This document shows positions 24,926 to 34,089 of a DNA stretch of 64,000 bases, in pieces. The DNA lies in contig JADKAF010000001.1 of NCBI GenBank assembly GCA_016719295.1, positions 1,860,001-1,924,000 of the forward strand, given 5' to 3'. The translations under genes were made by a program, and so were the position numbers. The DNA comes from Planctomycetota bacterium. GTDB lineage: Bacteria > Planctomycetota > UBA1135 > JADKAF01. The notes under the pieces are model-generated. The model saw only the letters and a list, made by a program, of their open reading frames with translations, had not been told where the DNA came from and did not search any database. Numbering within the stretch: the stretch's first letter is position 1; each line of letters opens with the position of its first letter.

Positions 24926-25441
24926 TCAGCCGCCGAAGACGTCGTCGAGCGTACCCAGAGCCGAGTCGGAGTAGTCGGCCGAGATGTCTTCGTCGGCGTC
25001 CTTGCCGGCTCCGCCGTTCGCGAGGATGTCGTCGAACACGGCCTCGAGCTTCTTCGTCGACTCGGCCGCGTACAGGCGCACCATGCCGAGCGTCGTGCGG
25101 TCGTCGAAGAGCACGGTGAGGAGGGTGCGGTCCCCCACCAGGGACAGCTGGATGTTGTCGCGCCGGCCTTGATGGTAGAGAGCGGTGAACTCGTCCTCGC
25201 CGAGCAGGCGCGCCATCTCCTTCGTCGCGGCGAACGAGCCGGCGACGAGCGCGGAGATCGTATCCATGTCGATCGTCAGCGTCTCGCCCTGGCGCGCGAC
25301 CAAGTGGCCTTCGCGGTCGACCAGGAGCGCGCTCTTCGCGCCCGACATCTTCAGGAACTCGGACAAGCAGCGGTCGATGCGCTCGACGTCCCGGCGATAG
25401 AACATCAGGCGGTTGCGGCGGAGATCTTCGTCGACGGTCAT
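24926..25441 (-). CDS. Roadblock/LC7-domain protein
   Basis: 171 residues. Roadblock/LC7 fold at about 20-140: AKSALLVDREGHLVARQGE (first strands), the helix TISALVAGSFAATKEMARLLG, then RRDNIQLSLVGDRTLLTVLFD. These proteins act as dimeric scaffolds or GTPase-activating partners of MglA-type GTPases. The C-terminal 35 residues are acidic and Gly/Ser-rich, ending LGTLDDVFGG, perhaps a docking tail. Start at 25441 with GAGGAG upstream; the longer frame is Ser/Arg nonsense. Last gene of the polarity cassette, immediately before the terminator. Confidence 0.85.
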   Translation of the reverse strand: MTVDEDLRRNRLMFYRRDVERIDRCLSEFLKMSGAKSALLVDREGHLVARQGETLTIDMDTISALVAGSFAATKEMARLLGEDEFTALYHQGRRDNIQLSLVGDRTLLTVLFDDRTTLGMVRLYAAESTKKLEAVFDDILANGGAGKDADEDISADYSDSALGTLDDVFGG

Positions 25442-25553
25442 CTCTCTCGACTCCTCGTGTTTCGTTCGGTGCAGGCTCTGCGTACGCACGGTGTGATCGA
25501 CTTCGCGGACAGCGCGCACCGCCGTGCGACGGTGAACAGCCTCCGCTGGATCG

Positions 25554-26672
25554 TCACTGCAGGATGTAGAGCGCCACGACGGCGGCCACCGCCGCCACGA
25601 GGAGCCCGAAGACGACGCCGTAGATGAGGTTGCCGCCCTTGCGCTGCGTGGAGCGCGTCGGCGCGAGATCGTCCTCGAGGTCGGCATCCGCGGCCTTCGA
25701 CGCCACGGCCTTCGACGGCCGAGCCGGCGCAGCAGCAGCGGCGCGCCCGCGCGCGGGCGCCTCGGCAGCGGCGGGCCTGGCGGTGCGCATCAAACCACCG
25801 ACGTCCGGCTTCGGTGCAGCATCCTTCTTCGCAGCGGGCCGCGCTGCCGTGGCACTCGGTGCGCCCTTCGCGCTCGCGGCGGCTGCAGCGGGAGCGGAGC
25901 GCGCAGGCTGCGCGGGTCGCGCGGCAGGTGCCACGGCGGCCGGACGCGCCGGCTGCGCGGGAGCCGACGGACGAGCCGGAGCCGCGGAGCGCGCGGGGGC
26001 CGGCTGCGCCGGAGCCGCCTGGGCCGAGGGAGAGGCGGCGGGACCGGGAGTCGCCTTCGGACGCGCGCTGACGCGGTTCGACTTGCGATCGGTCTTGTTG
26101 ATGCTCTCGAGCACCATGCCTGCCAGCACCTTCAGGGTCGGGAAGACGCCCTGCCCGGTCGGCGCCACGGCTTCGAAGGTCGGCACGCCGTACGGATTGA
26201 GCTTGGAGCTCATCTCCGCGACGCTCATCACCTCCGGCAGGTCGCGCTTGTTGAACTGCACGACGTGCGCCAGGTCCTTCAGCTCCTTGCCGTACTCGCG
26301 GAGGTTCTCCTCCAGGTTGCGCAGCGACTCCAGGTTCTCCGGCATCTTCGCCGGATCCGAGTCGGCGACGAAGATCACTCCGTCGACACCTTGGAGCACG
26401 AGCTTGCGCGTCGAGTTGTAGTAGACCTGACCGGGCACCGTGTAGAGCTGGAACTTCGTGCGCATGCCGGCGATCGTGCCGAGATCGAGCGGCATGAAGT
26501 CGAAGAACAGCGTGCGGTCCCCATCCGTGCTGATCGAGGTCAACTCCCCCTTGTTCTGCTCGGGGGCCTTCTGGTGCACCACCTCGAGGTTCGTGGTCTT
26601 ACCACTCATCCCCGGACCGTAGTACACGATCTTGCAGTTGACCTCTCTCAGGGCGAAGTTGATCTGAACCAT
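25554..26672 (-). CDS. mglA: MglA-like Ras-family GTPase with Ala/Pro linker and C-terminal membrane anchor
   Basis: 372 residues. Residues 1-195 are a typical MglA: P-loop GPGMSGKTT (19-27), switch region TVPGQVYY (78-85), GVDGVIFVADS, NKRD (141-144) and VAPTGQGVFPTL. MglA sets cell polarity and drives motility in Myxococcus and is normally a soluble protein of about 195 residues. Here an Ala/Pro-rich linker (about 200-340) and a final membrane helix (about 348-371, LIYGVVFGLLVAAVAAVVALYIL) follow, so the GTPase should be tethered to the inner membrane by its tail. The position between two roadblock genes indicates its GAP/scaffold partners. Regulation by GTP cycle is inferred from the family. 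Confidence 0.9.
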   Translation of the reverse strand: MVQINFALREVNCKIVYYGPGMSGKTTNLEVVHQKAPEQNKGELTSISTDGDRTLFFDFMPLDLGTIAGMRTKFQLYTVPGQVYYNSTRKLVLQGVDGVIFVADSDPAKMPENLESLRNLEENLREYGKELKDLAHVVQFNKRDLPEVMSVAEMSSKLNPYGVPTFEAVAPTGQGVFPTLKVLAGMVLESINKTDRKSNRVSARPKATPGPAASPSAQAAPAQPAPARSAAPARPSAPAQPARPAAVAPAARPAQPARSAPAAAAASAKGAPSATAARPAAKKDAAPKPDVGGLMRTARPAAAEAPARGRAAAAAPARPSKAVASKAADADLEDDLAPTRSTQRKGGNLIYGVVFGLLVAAVAAVVALYILQ

Positions 26673-26800
26673 CTTGTGCCTCGAATCCTCGGCCGCGTCC
26701 TCGCACGAGGCGCGCCCGTCACTACCGAAGTCTTCGTCCCGACCGCGGCCCGAGGCGACGCCTCGGATCCCGCACCTACGTCCCTCGCGCGTTCCGTGTG

Positions 26801-27160
26801 CTAGTCCGCGGAGAGCTGCATCTTGCGAATGAGGCGCTGCGCGGCGCCTTCGATGTCCAGCATCGTCTGATCCAGGTCCATCGACTTCTGGACGGCGACG
26901 ACCAAGTAGGCCACATCCTCCAGCGCCGTGAGGACCAGGGTCCCGCGCGTCGCCGCCAGGACGATGCGCTGGAAGTCGGCGATGCCGCCGCGGCGCGTGG
27001 CGCGCACGGATTCGATCGCCATGTGCGAAGCCAGGGCAGCGAACGCGTCTCCGTTCACTCCGGCGGGCAAGGCCTTCTCGACCACGACGCCGTCCTTCGT
27101 GAGGACGAGGCAGCCGCGGATCTCAGGCGCCTGCACCAAGTATTCGAGGATGCTACGCAT
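26801..27160 (-). CDS. mglB: MglB-like roadblock/LC7 protein
   Basis: 119 residues, a lone roadblock domain: GCLVLTKDGVVVEKALPAG, the long helix with SHMAIESVRATRR, RIVLAATRGTLVLTAL, and a C-terminal helix DLDQTMLDIEGAAQRLIRKM. In Myxococcus MglB is the GTPase-activating protein of MglA. Adjacent order MglB then MglA matches the classic pair. The ATG at 27160 overlaps the preceding TPR gene by eight bases. Confidence 0.85.
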   Translation of the reverse strand: MRSILEYLVQAPEIRGCLVLTKDGVVVEKALPAGVNGDAFAALASHMAIESVRATRRGGIADFQRIVLAATRGTLVLTALEDVAYLVVAVQKSMDLDQTMLDIEGAAQRLIRKMQLSAD

Positions 27161-28280
27161 CGGTTCGCTCCGCTTCGAACTGCCGCGAGACGAGCTCGCG
27201 CAGCGCGTCGAGGAAGGGCTCGGGTCGCGCCGTGGGAGCCGTCTCGGCCGCGGCCGCGTTGTCGTGGCCGGCGACGAGGACGATCTTGCATTGCGGCGAC
27301 TCGATGAAGCCGGCATTGAAGGAGCCGAAGCCCATGCGACGCGTCGAGCGACGCGCGATCGTGGTGAGCGAGCGCGTCATGCGCGCGAAGGGATCGCCGC
27401 TGCCCTTCGCCGCTCCACGCACGAGGGCGGTCGAGCCGCGCAGGTACGCCACGCGACCAGCGCTCTTCATCGCCGCGATCTGATCGAGGTCCGCGCGCAG
27501 GTTGCTGCCGCGCTGCGCTTGGCCGTTGTGATCCGCCGTGGGCGCGTCTTCGTGCGTTGCGTGAGCGCGCTGCTCGAGCCCGGGGAAGCGACCGTTCAGC
27601 TCGACGTCCCGGATGGCCTGCAGGAGGTCCGGCGCGCCTTCCGCTTCGTCGTTGACGCGGCGATACCAGCCTTCGAGGGTCGGCTCGCCGGGGATCAGCT
27701 CGAGCAGACGCGCGAGAGTCTCGCGCGCGACCTCGTAGGACCCGACGCGGGTCGCGAGCTCGGCGAGCAGCCGGAGGGCCTTCGCGTTCTGGGGATCGCG
27801 CTCGCAGACGCCGTTCAGCAGCTCGACCGCGCCAAGGCCGTCGCCGGCGTTGCGCTCCTGATAGAAGCGGCGGATGCGCGCGCGAGCCAGCGCGAGACGT
27901 GCGCCGTCGTCCTGAGGGAAGCGCGCGGTCCACTGGACGCAGGCGCTCTCGCAGCGCGCGAGGTCTCCGAGCTCTAGGTAGGTCTCGGCCAGCTCGCGGT
28001 AGAGGCCGGGTCGCGGGGCGGCGTTCAGCTCGTCGCGGATCTCGCTCACCCTCTCGCCGAGGATGGCCGCCCGCGCCATGCGGCGCAGGCGCTTGAGCTC
28101 TCCCGCGCTGGGGAAGTGCTGGAGCCCCTCCTCGCAGGTGCGAACGACTCCCGAGTAATCGTTGAGCGAGGCGTAGCCGCGGGCCAAGTCGGCATAGGAC
28201 TCGACCGTCGGAGCCGCGGCGACCGCACGGCGCTTCGAGGCCAGGCCTCGTGCCGTCATCAGTCTTCGGAAGAACCCCAC
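27153..28280 (-). CDS. TPR protein with roadblock-like C-terminal region
   Basis: 375 residues from GTG 28280, chosen because GAGGAGG stands six bases before it; an ATG lies 21 bases inside. The N-terminal 230 residues are TPR-type helical pairs (YADLARGYASLNDYSGVVR, YRELAETYLELGDLARCES, ALRLLAELATRVGSYEVAR). After a polar linker, the last 100 residues (VAYLRGSTALVRGAAKG, then MGFGSFNAGFIESPQCKIVLV) look like part of a roadblock-type alpha/beta unit, though this is less sure. It would be a cytoplasmic adaptor joining the DUF4388 scaffold to MglA/MglB. Confidence 0.75.
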   Translation of the reverse strand: MGFFRRLMTARGLASKRRAVAAAPTVESYADLARGYASLNDYSGVVRTCEEGLQHFPSAGELKRLRRMARAAILGERVSEIRDELNAAPRPGLYRELAETYLELGDLARCESACVQWTARFPQDDGARLALARARIRRFYQERNAGDGLGAVELLNGVCERDPQNAKALRLLAELATRVGSYEVARETLARLLELIPGEPTLEGWYRRVNDEAEGAPDLLQAIRDVELNGRFPGLEQRAHATHEDAPTADHNGQAQRGSNLRADLDQIAAMKSAGRVAYLRGSTALVRGAAKGSGDPFARMTRSLTTIARRSTRRMGFGSFNAGFIESPQCKIVLVAGHDNAAAAETAPTARPEPFLDALRELVSRQFEAERTDA

Positions 28281-28397
28281 TCCGTCCTCCTCATGTGCGC
28301 GCGAAGACCTCCTTCGCGCGCGCTTCCTGGTCCTATCGTCCGGTGCTCGTCGGCGACTTGATGCGCGCCGCGCGCGCCGACGCATTTCTGATGCCGA

Positions 28398-31300
28398 TCA
28401 GGGCCGCCACTCGTCCGCGCAGTCGAAGCGGCGCATCTGCGCCTCGCTGGAGCTCGACCACTCGGCGGTGAGCAGGGCGTCCCCGCTCCCGAGCACGAAG
28501 GCGAAGCGCAGCTCATCGCCGAAGCGCCAGATCTCCGAGAAGTCCCCGCGACGCGCGGCGACGAGACGACCGGCGCTCGCGTAGTAGAGCCACTCACCGG
28601 CGATGCAGGCGGGAGCCCCGCCCATCGGCTCGGCGATGGACTTCGAGCGAACCACGACGCCCGAGATACCATCGAGCTCCAAGAGCTCGCGATCGGGCGC
28701 GAAGAGCACGTTGCCGCGATCCACGATCGGCCGCGCTTCGCTCGGCCCGGTTCCCGCGAGCGACCAGAGCATGGACTCTTCGGCCGCGACATCGTGGGCC
28801 GCGAGGCCGCCGCGATCCGTCGCGACGAGCACGCGCGACTCGCCGAGCGCCAGCACTTCGATCGGCGCCGCTCCGAGAGCGATCCGGCGCACGACCTGGG
28901 ACGCGCCCTCGTCGAGCAGCACCAGCTCTCCTTGCTGCTGCTGCTCGACACCGATCACATAGAACCCGCCCACGCGCTGGGCCGCCGTGACGATCCGCCC
29001 GCCGAGCGCGAGCTTGCGCACGGTTTGCCCCGACTTGCGATCGAGGGCCTGCAAGCTTCCGTTCGCGGTGCCGAAGAGAACGACATCCTCCAGCACCAGC
29101 GGGGTCGTCCGCACGGCGCCATCGACGCGCGTGACCCAGCGCTCCGTGCGGCCGTTGGTGTGCAGGGCGACGCAGCGCCCGTTGGAATCGCCGAAGTAGA
29201 GCGTGCCACGGTCCACGGCCGGCGTCGCGAAGAGCTCGCCTAGGTCCGGAACCTCGTAGCTCGCGATGCTCTCGCCGTCCTTCGTGCGGATCGTCTGCAA
29301 GCGCCCGCCCGCCAGAGCGACGAAGGTCAGCTCGCCGTCGAACGCGGGCGCAGCGAGCGCCCGCGCCGGCAGCGCGGCCGACATCGACGGTCGCCGCTTC
29401 AGCACGATCGCCTGATCCTCCAGCTCGTCACCGGTCTCCAGCATGATGCGCACCGGCTCGTAGCCGCGGCGCGAGATCGACACCTCGGCGCGGCTGCGCG
29501 GCAGCAGGTGGAGGACCGTCGGCGTGCGCTCTTCCAGCATCCGCCCGTCGGCCTCGATCTCCGCGCCCGGAGGCGTGGTCTCGAGGCGCACCGGTATCCG
29601 CACGTCCTTCGCGAGCGGCGCTTCCGCGTACCGCATCAGGATCGTGCCGTAGAGCTCGCGAGCGGCCTCGAGCTCGCCCTTCGCTTCATGCGCGCGCGCT
29701 TCGGCGAAGGTCTTGCCCGCCTTCTCGAGGTAGTCCTCGACGCCGGCGATCTCCGATTGGACCTCGGCGGAGTTCTTCCAGTCCTCCGGCGCCGCCGCCA
29801 GGGTCTCGCGCAGACCGCTCAGCGCGCCGACGAGATCGCCGCGGCTGGCGGTCGCTCGCGCGCGGTCCAGGATCTCGGTCGCGCGCTTCGCCTGCTCGAG
29901 GCGCAGGCGCTGGAGCTGCTGACGCTCCAGCTCGAGCTTCGCCTCGTGGCCGCGCTTCGCGGCGGCGACCTTCGCGACGAGCTCGTTCGAGCGGAACGCG
30001 GAGAGCGAGAGCGGGTAGCGCTCGCGGAAGCCGTCGAGGGCCTCCTTCGCTTGATCGAACTCGGAGCGCGAGATCATCGAGTCCACGTCGACGGTCTCGA
30101 GCACCGCCGCAGCGGAGCGCTCGTAGAACGCGAACAGGCCACCGAGCACTGCGAGGAAGCCCGCGCAGAGCGCCAGCGTCACCGTGCCGTTGCGGCGATG
30201 ACGGCGTCGTTCATCGGCCTTGTAGAGATCCTTGATCCGCTCCTTCACGTCGTTGCGTGAGCGGTCGATCATCAGGATCTTCTGCAGATACGGGATCGCC
30301 TTGCTCGGCTCCCGCCGCGAGATCAGGTGGTCGGCGGTCTGCTCGTAGAGCTCGATCAGCGCCTTCTGGTCTCCGGAGGCGGTGACGCAGGTGATGAGCG
30401 CACGCCGCAGCTCCATGTCATCCGGGTTGGCTTCGATCATCCAACCCAGGAGCTCGCGCGCGCCGTCGAAGTCTCCGGCGTCGGTGAAGTTCTTATGCAG
30501 CGCGCGACCGAGGGCCTGCGCGTCGTAGCCGGCGGCGCGCGCCACATCGGGCGCCTGAAGCCCGATCCGCACCAGCTCCTTTCGCGCGGCGAGGTCGGTC
30601 GGGATCAGCTCGGCGGCGTCGAGCAGAGCGCGGGCCGCCTCGGCCATGCGCGACTCCTGGCTCAGCGCGACGGCGTACTCGCGGTAGCGCGCCGCTGCGA
30701 CCGCGAAGTCGGCGTTCTCCTCGCGGGCGCGTCCTGCGGCGCCCAGCACCTCTGGCAGACCGAAGCCGCGCTGCCCGGCGCGCTCGAAGAGGTTCGCGGC
30801 CTCTGCGCAGCGGCCTTCGGCGAGCGCGCTGACGCCGGTCGCGGCGTACTGGCGCGGATCCAGCGGAGCGAGCATGCCGGAGTCGACCAAGGTCATGATC
30901 GACTTCGTCATATCGAACTCGGAGCGCCCGGACGCGCCGAGGATCTGATCGATGGAGCGCCAGCCGTCGGCCAGAGCGAGCGCGGTGCGGCTCGAGGCGA
31001 GATCGAGCAGAGAGGGATCGCCTTCGCGAGAGGTCTTGACGTAGACCTCACCCCGATCGGGGATGCGTTGGCGGATCATCTCCCATTCGTCCATCCGCCG
31101 CGCCGCCTCCATCACCACCGAGCCGGGGTTGAAGGAGTAGCGATCGTCTACGAAGCCGCCGGCCTCCTCGAGCAGGAGGCGCCCTTCGAAGAACTCGAAG
31201 CGCGCGCCCTTCTGGAAGAAGAGCTCGTAGATGTCCTCCTCCATGAAGGCGCGATATTCATTGTCGACCTCGCCCTGATCGATGAAGTCCATCTCGATCA

Positions 31301-31574
31301 GGACGTCCAGGGTCGATCGCCCGGAGGAGCGTCGGTTCGCCTCGACCAGCCGCATCTGCTCGGCCGAGAGGCGCCCTTGCCGACGGAGGCGTTCCAGGAT
31401 GCGGGTCTCGTAGTACGCTGGATCGAACTGAAGGGTCACCCCTTCGGACGAGAAGCGCAGAGCCTTCGGGCGACCTTCGCCGAAGACCCCGAGCACGCCA
31501 TCCTTGTGATTGATGGCGAGCATCTGGAAGACCTGCCCCAGGTCCAGACTGTCTAGATCTCCCTTGAGCGCCAT
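28398..31574 (-). CDS. DUF4388 / TPR / TM / PEGA / beta-propeller scaffold protein
   Basis: 1058 residues. DUF4388 (PATAN-like) domain about 1-170 (opening MALKGDLDSLDLGQVFQMLA); TPR-like helices about 245-450; basic RRRHRR then one membrane helix about 462-484; coiled-coil and helical repeats about 500-650 rich in Glu, Lys and Leu; PEGA domain about 660-726 (PVRLETTPPGAEIEADG); PQQ-type beta-propeller about 735-1058 with repeated LYFGDSNGRCVAL-like blades. The positive residues before the helix put DUF4388/TPR in the cytoplasm and PEGA/propeller in the periplasm. DUF4388 proteins accompany MglA/roadblock systems in Myxococcota. First gene of the cassette; probably its receptor or landmark. 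Confidence 0.85.
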   Translation of the reverse strand: MALKGDLDSLDLGQVFQMLAINHKDGVLGVFGEGRPKALRFSSEGVTLQFDPAYYETRILERLRRQGRLSAEQMRLVEANRRSSGRSTLDVLIEMDFIDQGEVDNEYRAFMEEDIYELFFQKGARFEFFEGRLLLEEAGGFVDDRYSFNPGSVVMEAARRMDEWEMIRQRIPDRGEVYVKTSREGDPSLLDLASSRTALALADGWRSIDQILGASGRSEFDMTKSIMTLVDSGMLAPLDPRQYAATGVSALAEGRCAEAANLFERAGQRGFGLPEVLGAAGRAREENADFAVAAARYREYAVALSQESRMAEAARALLDAAELIPTDLAARKELVRIGLQAPDVARAAGYDAQALGRALHKNFTDAGDFDGARELLGWMIEANPDDMELRRALITCVTASGDQKALIELYEQTADHLISRREPSKAIPYLQKILMIDRSRNDVKERIKDLYKADERRRHRRNGTVTLALCAGFLAVLGGLFAFYERSAAAVLETVDVDSMISRSEFDQAKEALDGFRERYPLSLSAFRSNELVAKVAAAKRGHEAKLELERQQLQRLRLEQAKRATEILDRARATASRGDLVGALSGLRETLAAAPEDWKNSAEVQSEIAGVEDYLEKAGKTFAEARAHEAKGELEAARELYGTILMRYAEAPLAKDVRIPVRLETTPPGAEIEADGRMLEERTPTVLHLLPRSRAEVSISRRGYEPVRIMLETGDELEDQAIVLKRRPSMSAALPARALAAPAFDGELTFVALAGGRLQTIRTKDGESIASYEVPDLGELFATPAVDRGTLYFGDSNGRCVALHTNGRTERWVTRVDGAVRTTPLVLEDVVLFGTANGSLQALDRKSGQTVRKLALGGRIVTAAQRVGGFYVIGVEQQQQGELVLLDEGASQVVRRIALGAAPIEVLALGESRVLVATDRGGLAAHDVAAEESMLWSLAGTGPSEARPIVDRGNVLFAPDRELLELDGISGVVVRSKSIAEPMGGAPACIAGEWLYYASAGRLVAARRGDFSEIWRFGDELRFAFVLGSGDALLTAEWSSSSEAQMRRFDCADEWRP

Positions 31575-31650
31575 GCCGATCCCGCTATCGCTAGAGTGGT
31601 GGAACGTCTTTCGGCCCGCGCCGCAGGGCAGGTGAAGTCGTCCCCCGTTT

Positions 31651-32445
31651 GTGCGAGACTGCCGAAAGCCTTTCCCCCCTCTCTTTGCTCCAGCCTTGAA
31701 CCCGCCCCGCCCCGAGAAGGATCGCCACCTGGTAGAGCGCTATCGCCGCAAGGCGGCGCGCTACGACGCGGACTGGGCCCGCTATACCGTGGGCACCCTC
31801 CGGCGCTCGCTCGAGCACCTCTCCTGGCAGGGGAACGAGCGCGTCCTGGACATCGGCTGCGGAACCGGGGAGGTCGAGCGACTCCTGCTGCCGCTGCTCC
31901 CGGAGCTCCGCTTGGTGGCGCTGGACCTATCGGCCGACATGCTGGAGATCGCGAGGGCGAAGTTCTCCCCGCGCTTCGCGCTTCGCTGGCTGCGCGGCCA
32001 CGCCCAGCACCTGCCGTTCGCGGACGGATCGTTCGATGTCGTCCTCAACCTGAACGCGTTCCACTACTTCGATCATCCGGTGGAGACGCTGCGGGAGTTC
32101 CGGCGCGTCCTGGCCCCGGGTGGAGCCTGCGTCCTCACCGACTGGTGCACCGATCGCTGGCGCTTCCGCGCCATCGACCTGGGCATGCGGCTGTTCGATC
32201 CCGCGCACCATCGCATCCATCGCTCGGCCGCCCTTCGCGAGACCTTCGCCGCGGCGGGCTTCGAGGACGTTCGCCTCGAGACCTACGGGGTGGGCTGGTT
32301 CTGGGGCATGGCCACCGTGAGCGGGTGCGCGCCGCGGAGCAGCGAGCTCGCACCTCGAGAGCGCAACGCGGCCCCCATCGCTCGACCCGAGATGCAGCAC
32401 GGGCGCGCCAGAGCGGCCCGCAGCGGCCGCGTGCCCAGCACCTGA
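31651..32445 (+). CDS. Class I SAM-dependent methyltransferase
   Basis: 264 residues from GTG 31651; TTG 31696 (LNPPRPEKD) is an equally likely start. Motif I is RVLDIGCGTGEVERLL, motif II VALDLSADML, then GHAQHLPFADGSFDVVLNLN, as in UbiE/type-11 methyltransferases. FHYFDHPVETLREFRRVL and a C-terminal substrate region with tryptophans follow. The last 45 residues are Arg/Ala-rich. The substrate is unknown. It is divergent from the polarity cassette with only 76 bases between starts. Confidence 0.8.
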   Translation: MRDCRKPFPPLFAPALNPPRPEKDRHLVERYRRKAARYDADWARYTVGTLRRSLEHLSWQGNERVLDIGCGTGEVERLLLPLLPELRLVALDLSADMLEIARAKFSPRFALRWLRGHAQHLPFADGSFDVVLNLNAFHYFDHPVETLREFRRVLAPGGACVLTDWCTDRWRFRAIDLGMRLFDPAHHRIHRSAALRETFAAAGFEDVRLETYGVGWFWGMATVSGCAPRSSELAPRERNAAPIARPEMQHGRARAARSGRVPST

Positions 32446-32498
32446 GCGCGGCTCCGAGACCTCCCGAAATCCTGAGCCCCCCTCCACGCAGCGAGCCC

Positions 32499-34073
32499 AT
32501 GCGCCTGCCGATCGGCAATCCCCTATCCGCGGCTCTCCGCCTACTCGTCCCGTCTGCGTCGACGGTGCTGCTCGGATTCCGCTACATCACGACGCGCTGG
32601 ATCGCGTGGCTCTCCGTGCTCGGCTTCGCCGTGGGCATCCTCGTGCTGATCGTCGTCACCTCGGTGATGAACGGCTTCGTGAAGGAGATCCGCACCTCGA
32701 TCCGCTCGTCGCTCTCGGATCTCATCGTGCGCTACCAGCCGCGCGAGAAGGGAGCTCCGCCCCCTGACCTCGCCGCCGTGCGCGAGGCCCTCGCGGCGAT
32801 CCCCGAGATCGACACCGAGGCGATCTCGCCGCGCATCACCTGGTTCGCGTTGATCGCGGGAGTCGGCATCAATCAGCGCCGCCTCGCTCCCGACGGCGGA
32901 TTCGAGTGGACGCGAGTTGCCGGCGCCGAGGCGGATTCGTTCCTGCGCCGCGACGAAGCGCTCTTCTGCCAGGTGATCGGGATCGACTTCGACACCGATC
33001 GTCGCGCGACGAACGTGGGCACGGCGCTGCGCGGCTTCGAGCAGCGCCCGACGCGCCACGTGCTCGACTTCCCGGTGCCCGATACCGACGATCCCTTCCA
33101 CGTGAAGCGCCCCGCCGATGGCGCGCTCCTACCCGACCAGCTGGTCCGCCGCGGCGAGGACGGCGAACGCAATGCGATGCCCGGCGTCCTGGGCGCCTGG
33201 CTCGCCGCCAAGATCCAGCGAACGCTGGGCCAAGCCAACGTCGGCGAGCGCTTCCTCCGCGGCTGCGAGATCTCGCTGCTGACCTCGAGCCCCGAGCGCT
33301 TGAGCTCGGGCACCGACGGCGCGGTCCTGACGCAGAGCTACCGTTCGGTGGTGATGACCGGCACCTTCCGGACCGGCACCTACGATCTCGACAAGGACAT
33401 CATCTTCCTCGACCGGCGCGACATGGCGCGCAATCTCCTCGAGATCCGCGACGACCCGGACGGCTACTTCACCGAGATCGTGCTGCGGACGAAGGGCGTC
33501 GACGAAGAGCACAGCAAGGGCCTCGCCTACCTCGTGCGGGAGACCTTGGAGCGCAAGCTGCCCGGCTACTACTTCCCCGTCAGCCGCTGGCAGGACGAGC
33601 GCCGCAATCAGCTCGACGCCATCGACTACGAGAAGAAGATGATGGCGTTCATCTTGATGTTCATCATCCTCGTCGCCGGCATCAACATGTTCACCACGCT
33701 CTGGATGCTGGTGACGGAGAAGACGCGCGACGTCGGCATCCTCTCGGCCCTCGGGGTCTCGCGCCTGGGCATCCTCCAGCTCTTCCTCACGATGGGCGTC
33801 TTCATCACGCTGATCGGCGAGGTGCTGGGATTCATCGGAGGCATGCTGATCGTCGAGAACATCGCCGCGATCGAGACGTTCCTGTGGGAGTACTTCGGGT
33901 TCAAGATGTTCGACCCGACGGTCTACATCTTCGATCACCTACCCGCCGAGGCCGAGCCCAGCACGGTCACGGTGATCCTGGTGACGACCTTCCTGGCCTC
34001 TATCGTGTTCAGCGCCGCGCCCGCGATCCGCGCCGCGGCGAAGCACCCGGTGCAGGCCCTGCGCTACGAATGA
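32499..34073 (+). CDS. FtsX/LolC-E-type ABC transporter permease
   Basis: 524 residues. One N-terminal membrane helix (about 40-62, LSVLGFAVGILVLIVVTSVM), a large periplasmic domain (about 65-385) and three C-terminal helices (MMAFILMFIILVAGINMF, LFLTMGVFITLIGEVLGFIGG, VILVTTFLASIVFSAAPA). It ends in ALRYE, typical of MacB/LolC permeases. The motif VTEKTRDVGILSALG is the coupling-helix signature. With the ATPase 17 bases downstream it probably forms a LolCDE-like lipoprotein exporter working as one permease type; no second permease is adjacent. The periplasmic domain is larger than in E. coli LolC. Confidence 0.88.
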   Translation: MRLPIGNPLSAALRLLVPSASTVLLGFRYITTRWIAWLSVLGFAVGILVLIVVTSVMNGFVKEIRTSIRSSLSDLIVRYQPREKGAPPPDLAAVREALAAIPEIDTEAISPRITWFALIAGVGINQRRLAPDGGFEWTRVAGAEADSFLRRDEALFCQVIGIDFDTDRRATNVGTALRGFEQRPTRHVLDFPVPDTDDPFHVKRPADGALLPDQLVRRGEDGERNAMPGVLGAWLAAKIQRTLGQANVGERFLRGCEISLLTSSPERLSSGTDGAVLTQSYRSVVMTGTFRTGTYDLDKDIIFLDRRDMARNLLEIRDDPDGYFTEIVLRTKGVDEEHSKGLAYLVRETLERKLPGYYFPVSRWQDERRNQLDAIDYEKKMMAFILMFIILVAGINMFTTLWMLVTEKTRDVGILSALGVSRLGILQLFLTMGVFITLIGEVLGFIGGMLIVENIAAIETFLWEYFGFKMFDPTVYIFDHLPAEAEPSTVTVILVTTFLASIVFSAAPAIRAAAKHPVQALRYE

Positions 34074-34089
34074 GAGCAGCCACGTCGCG

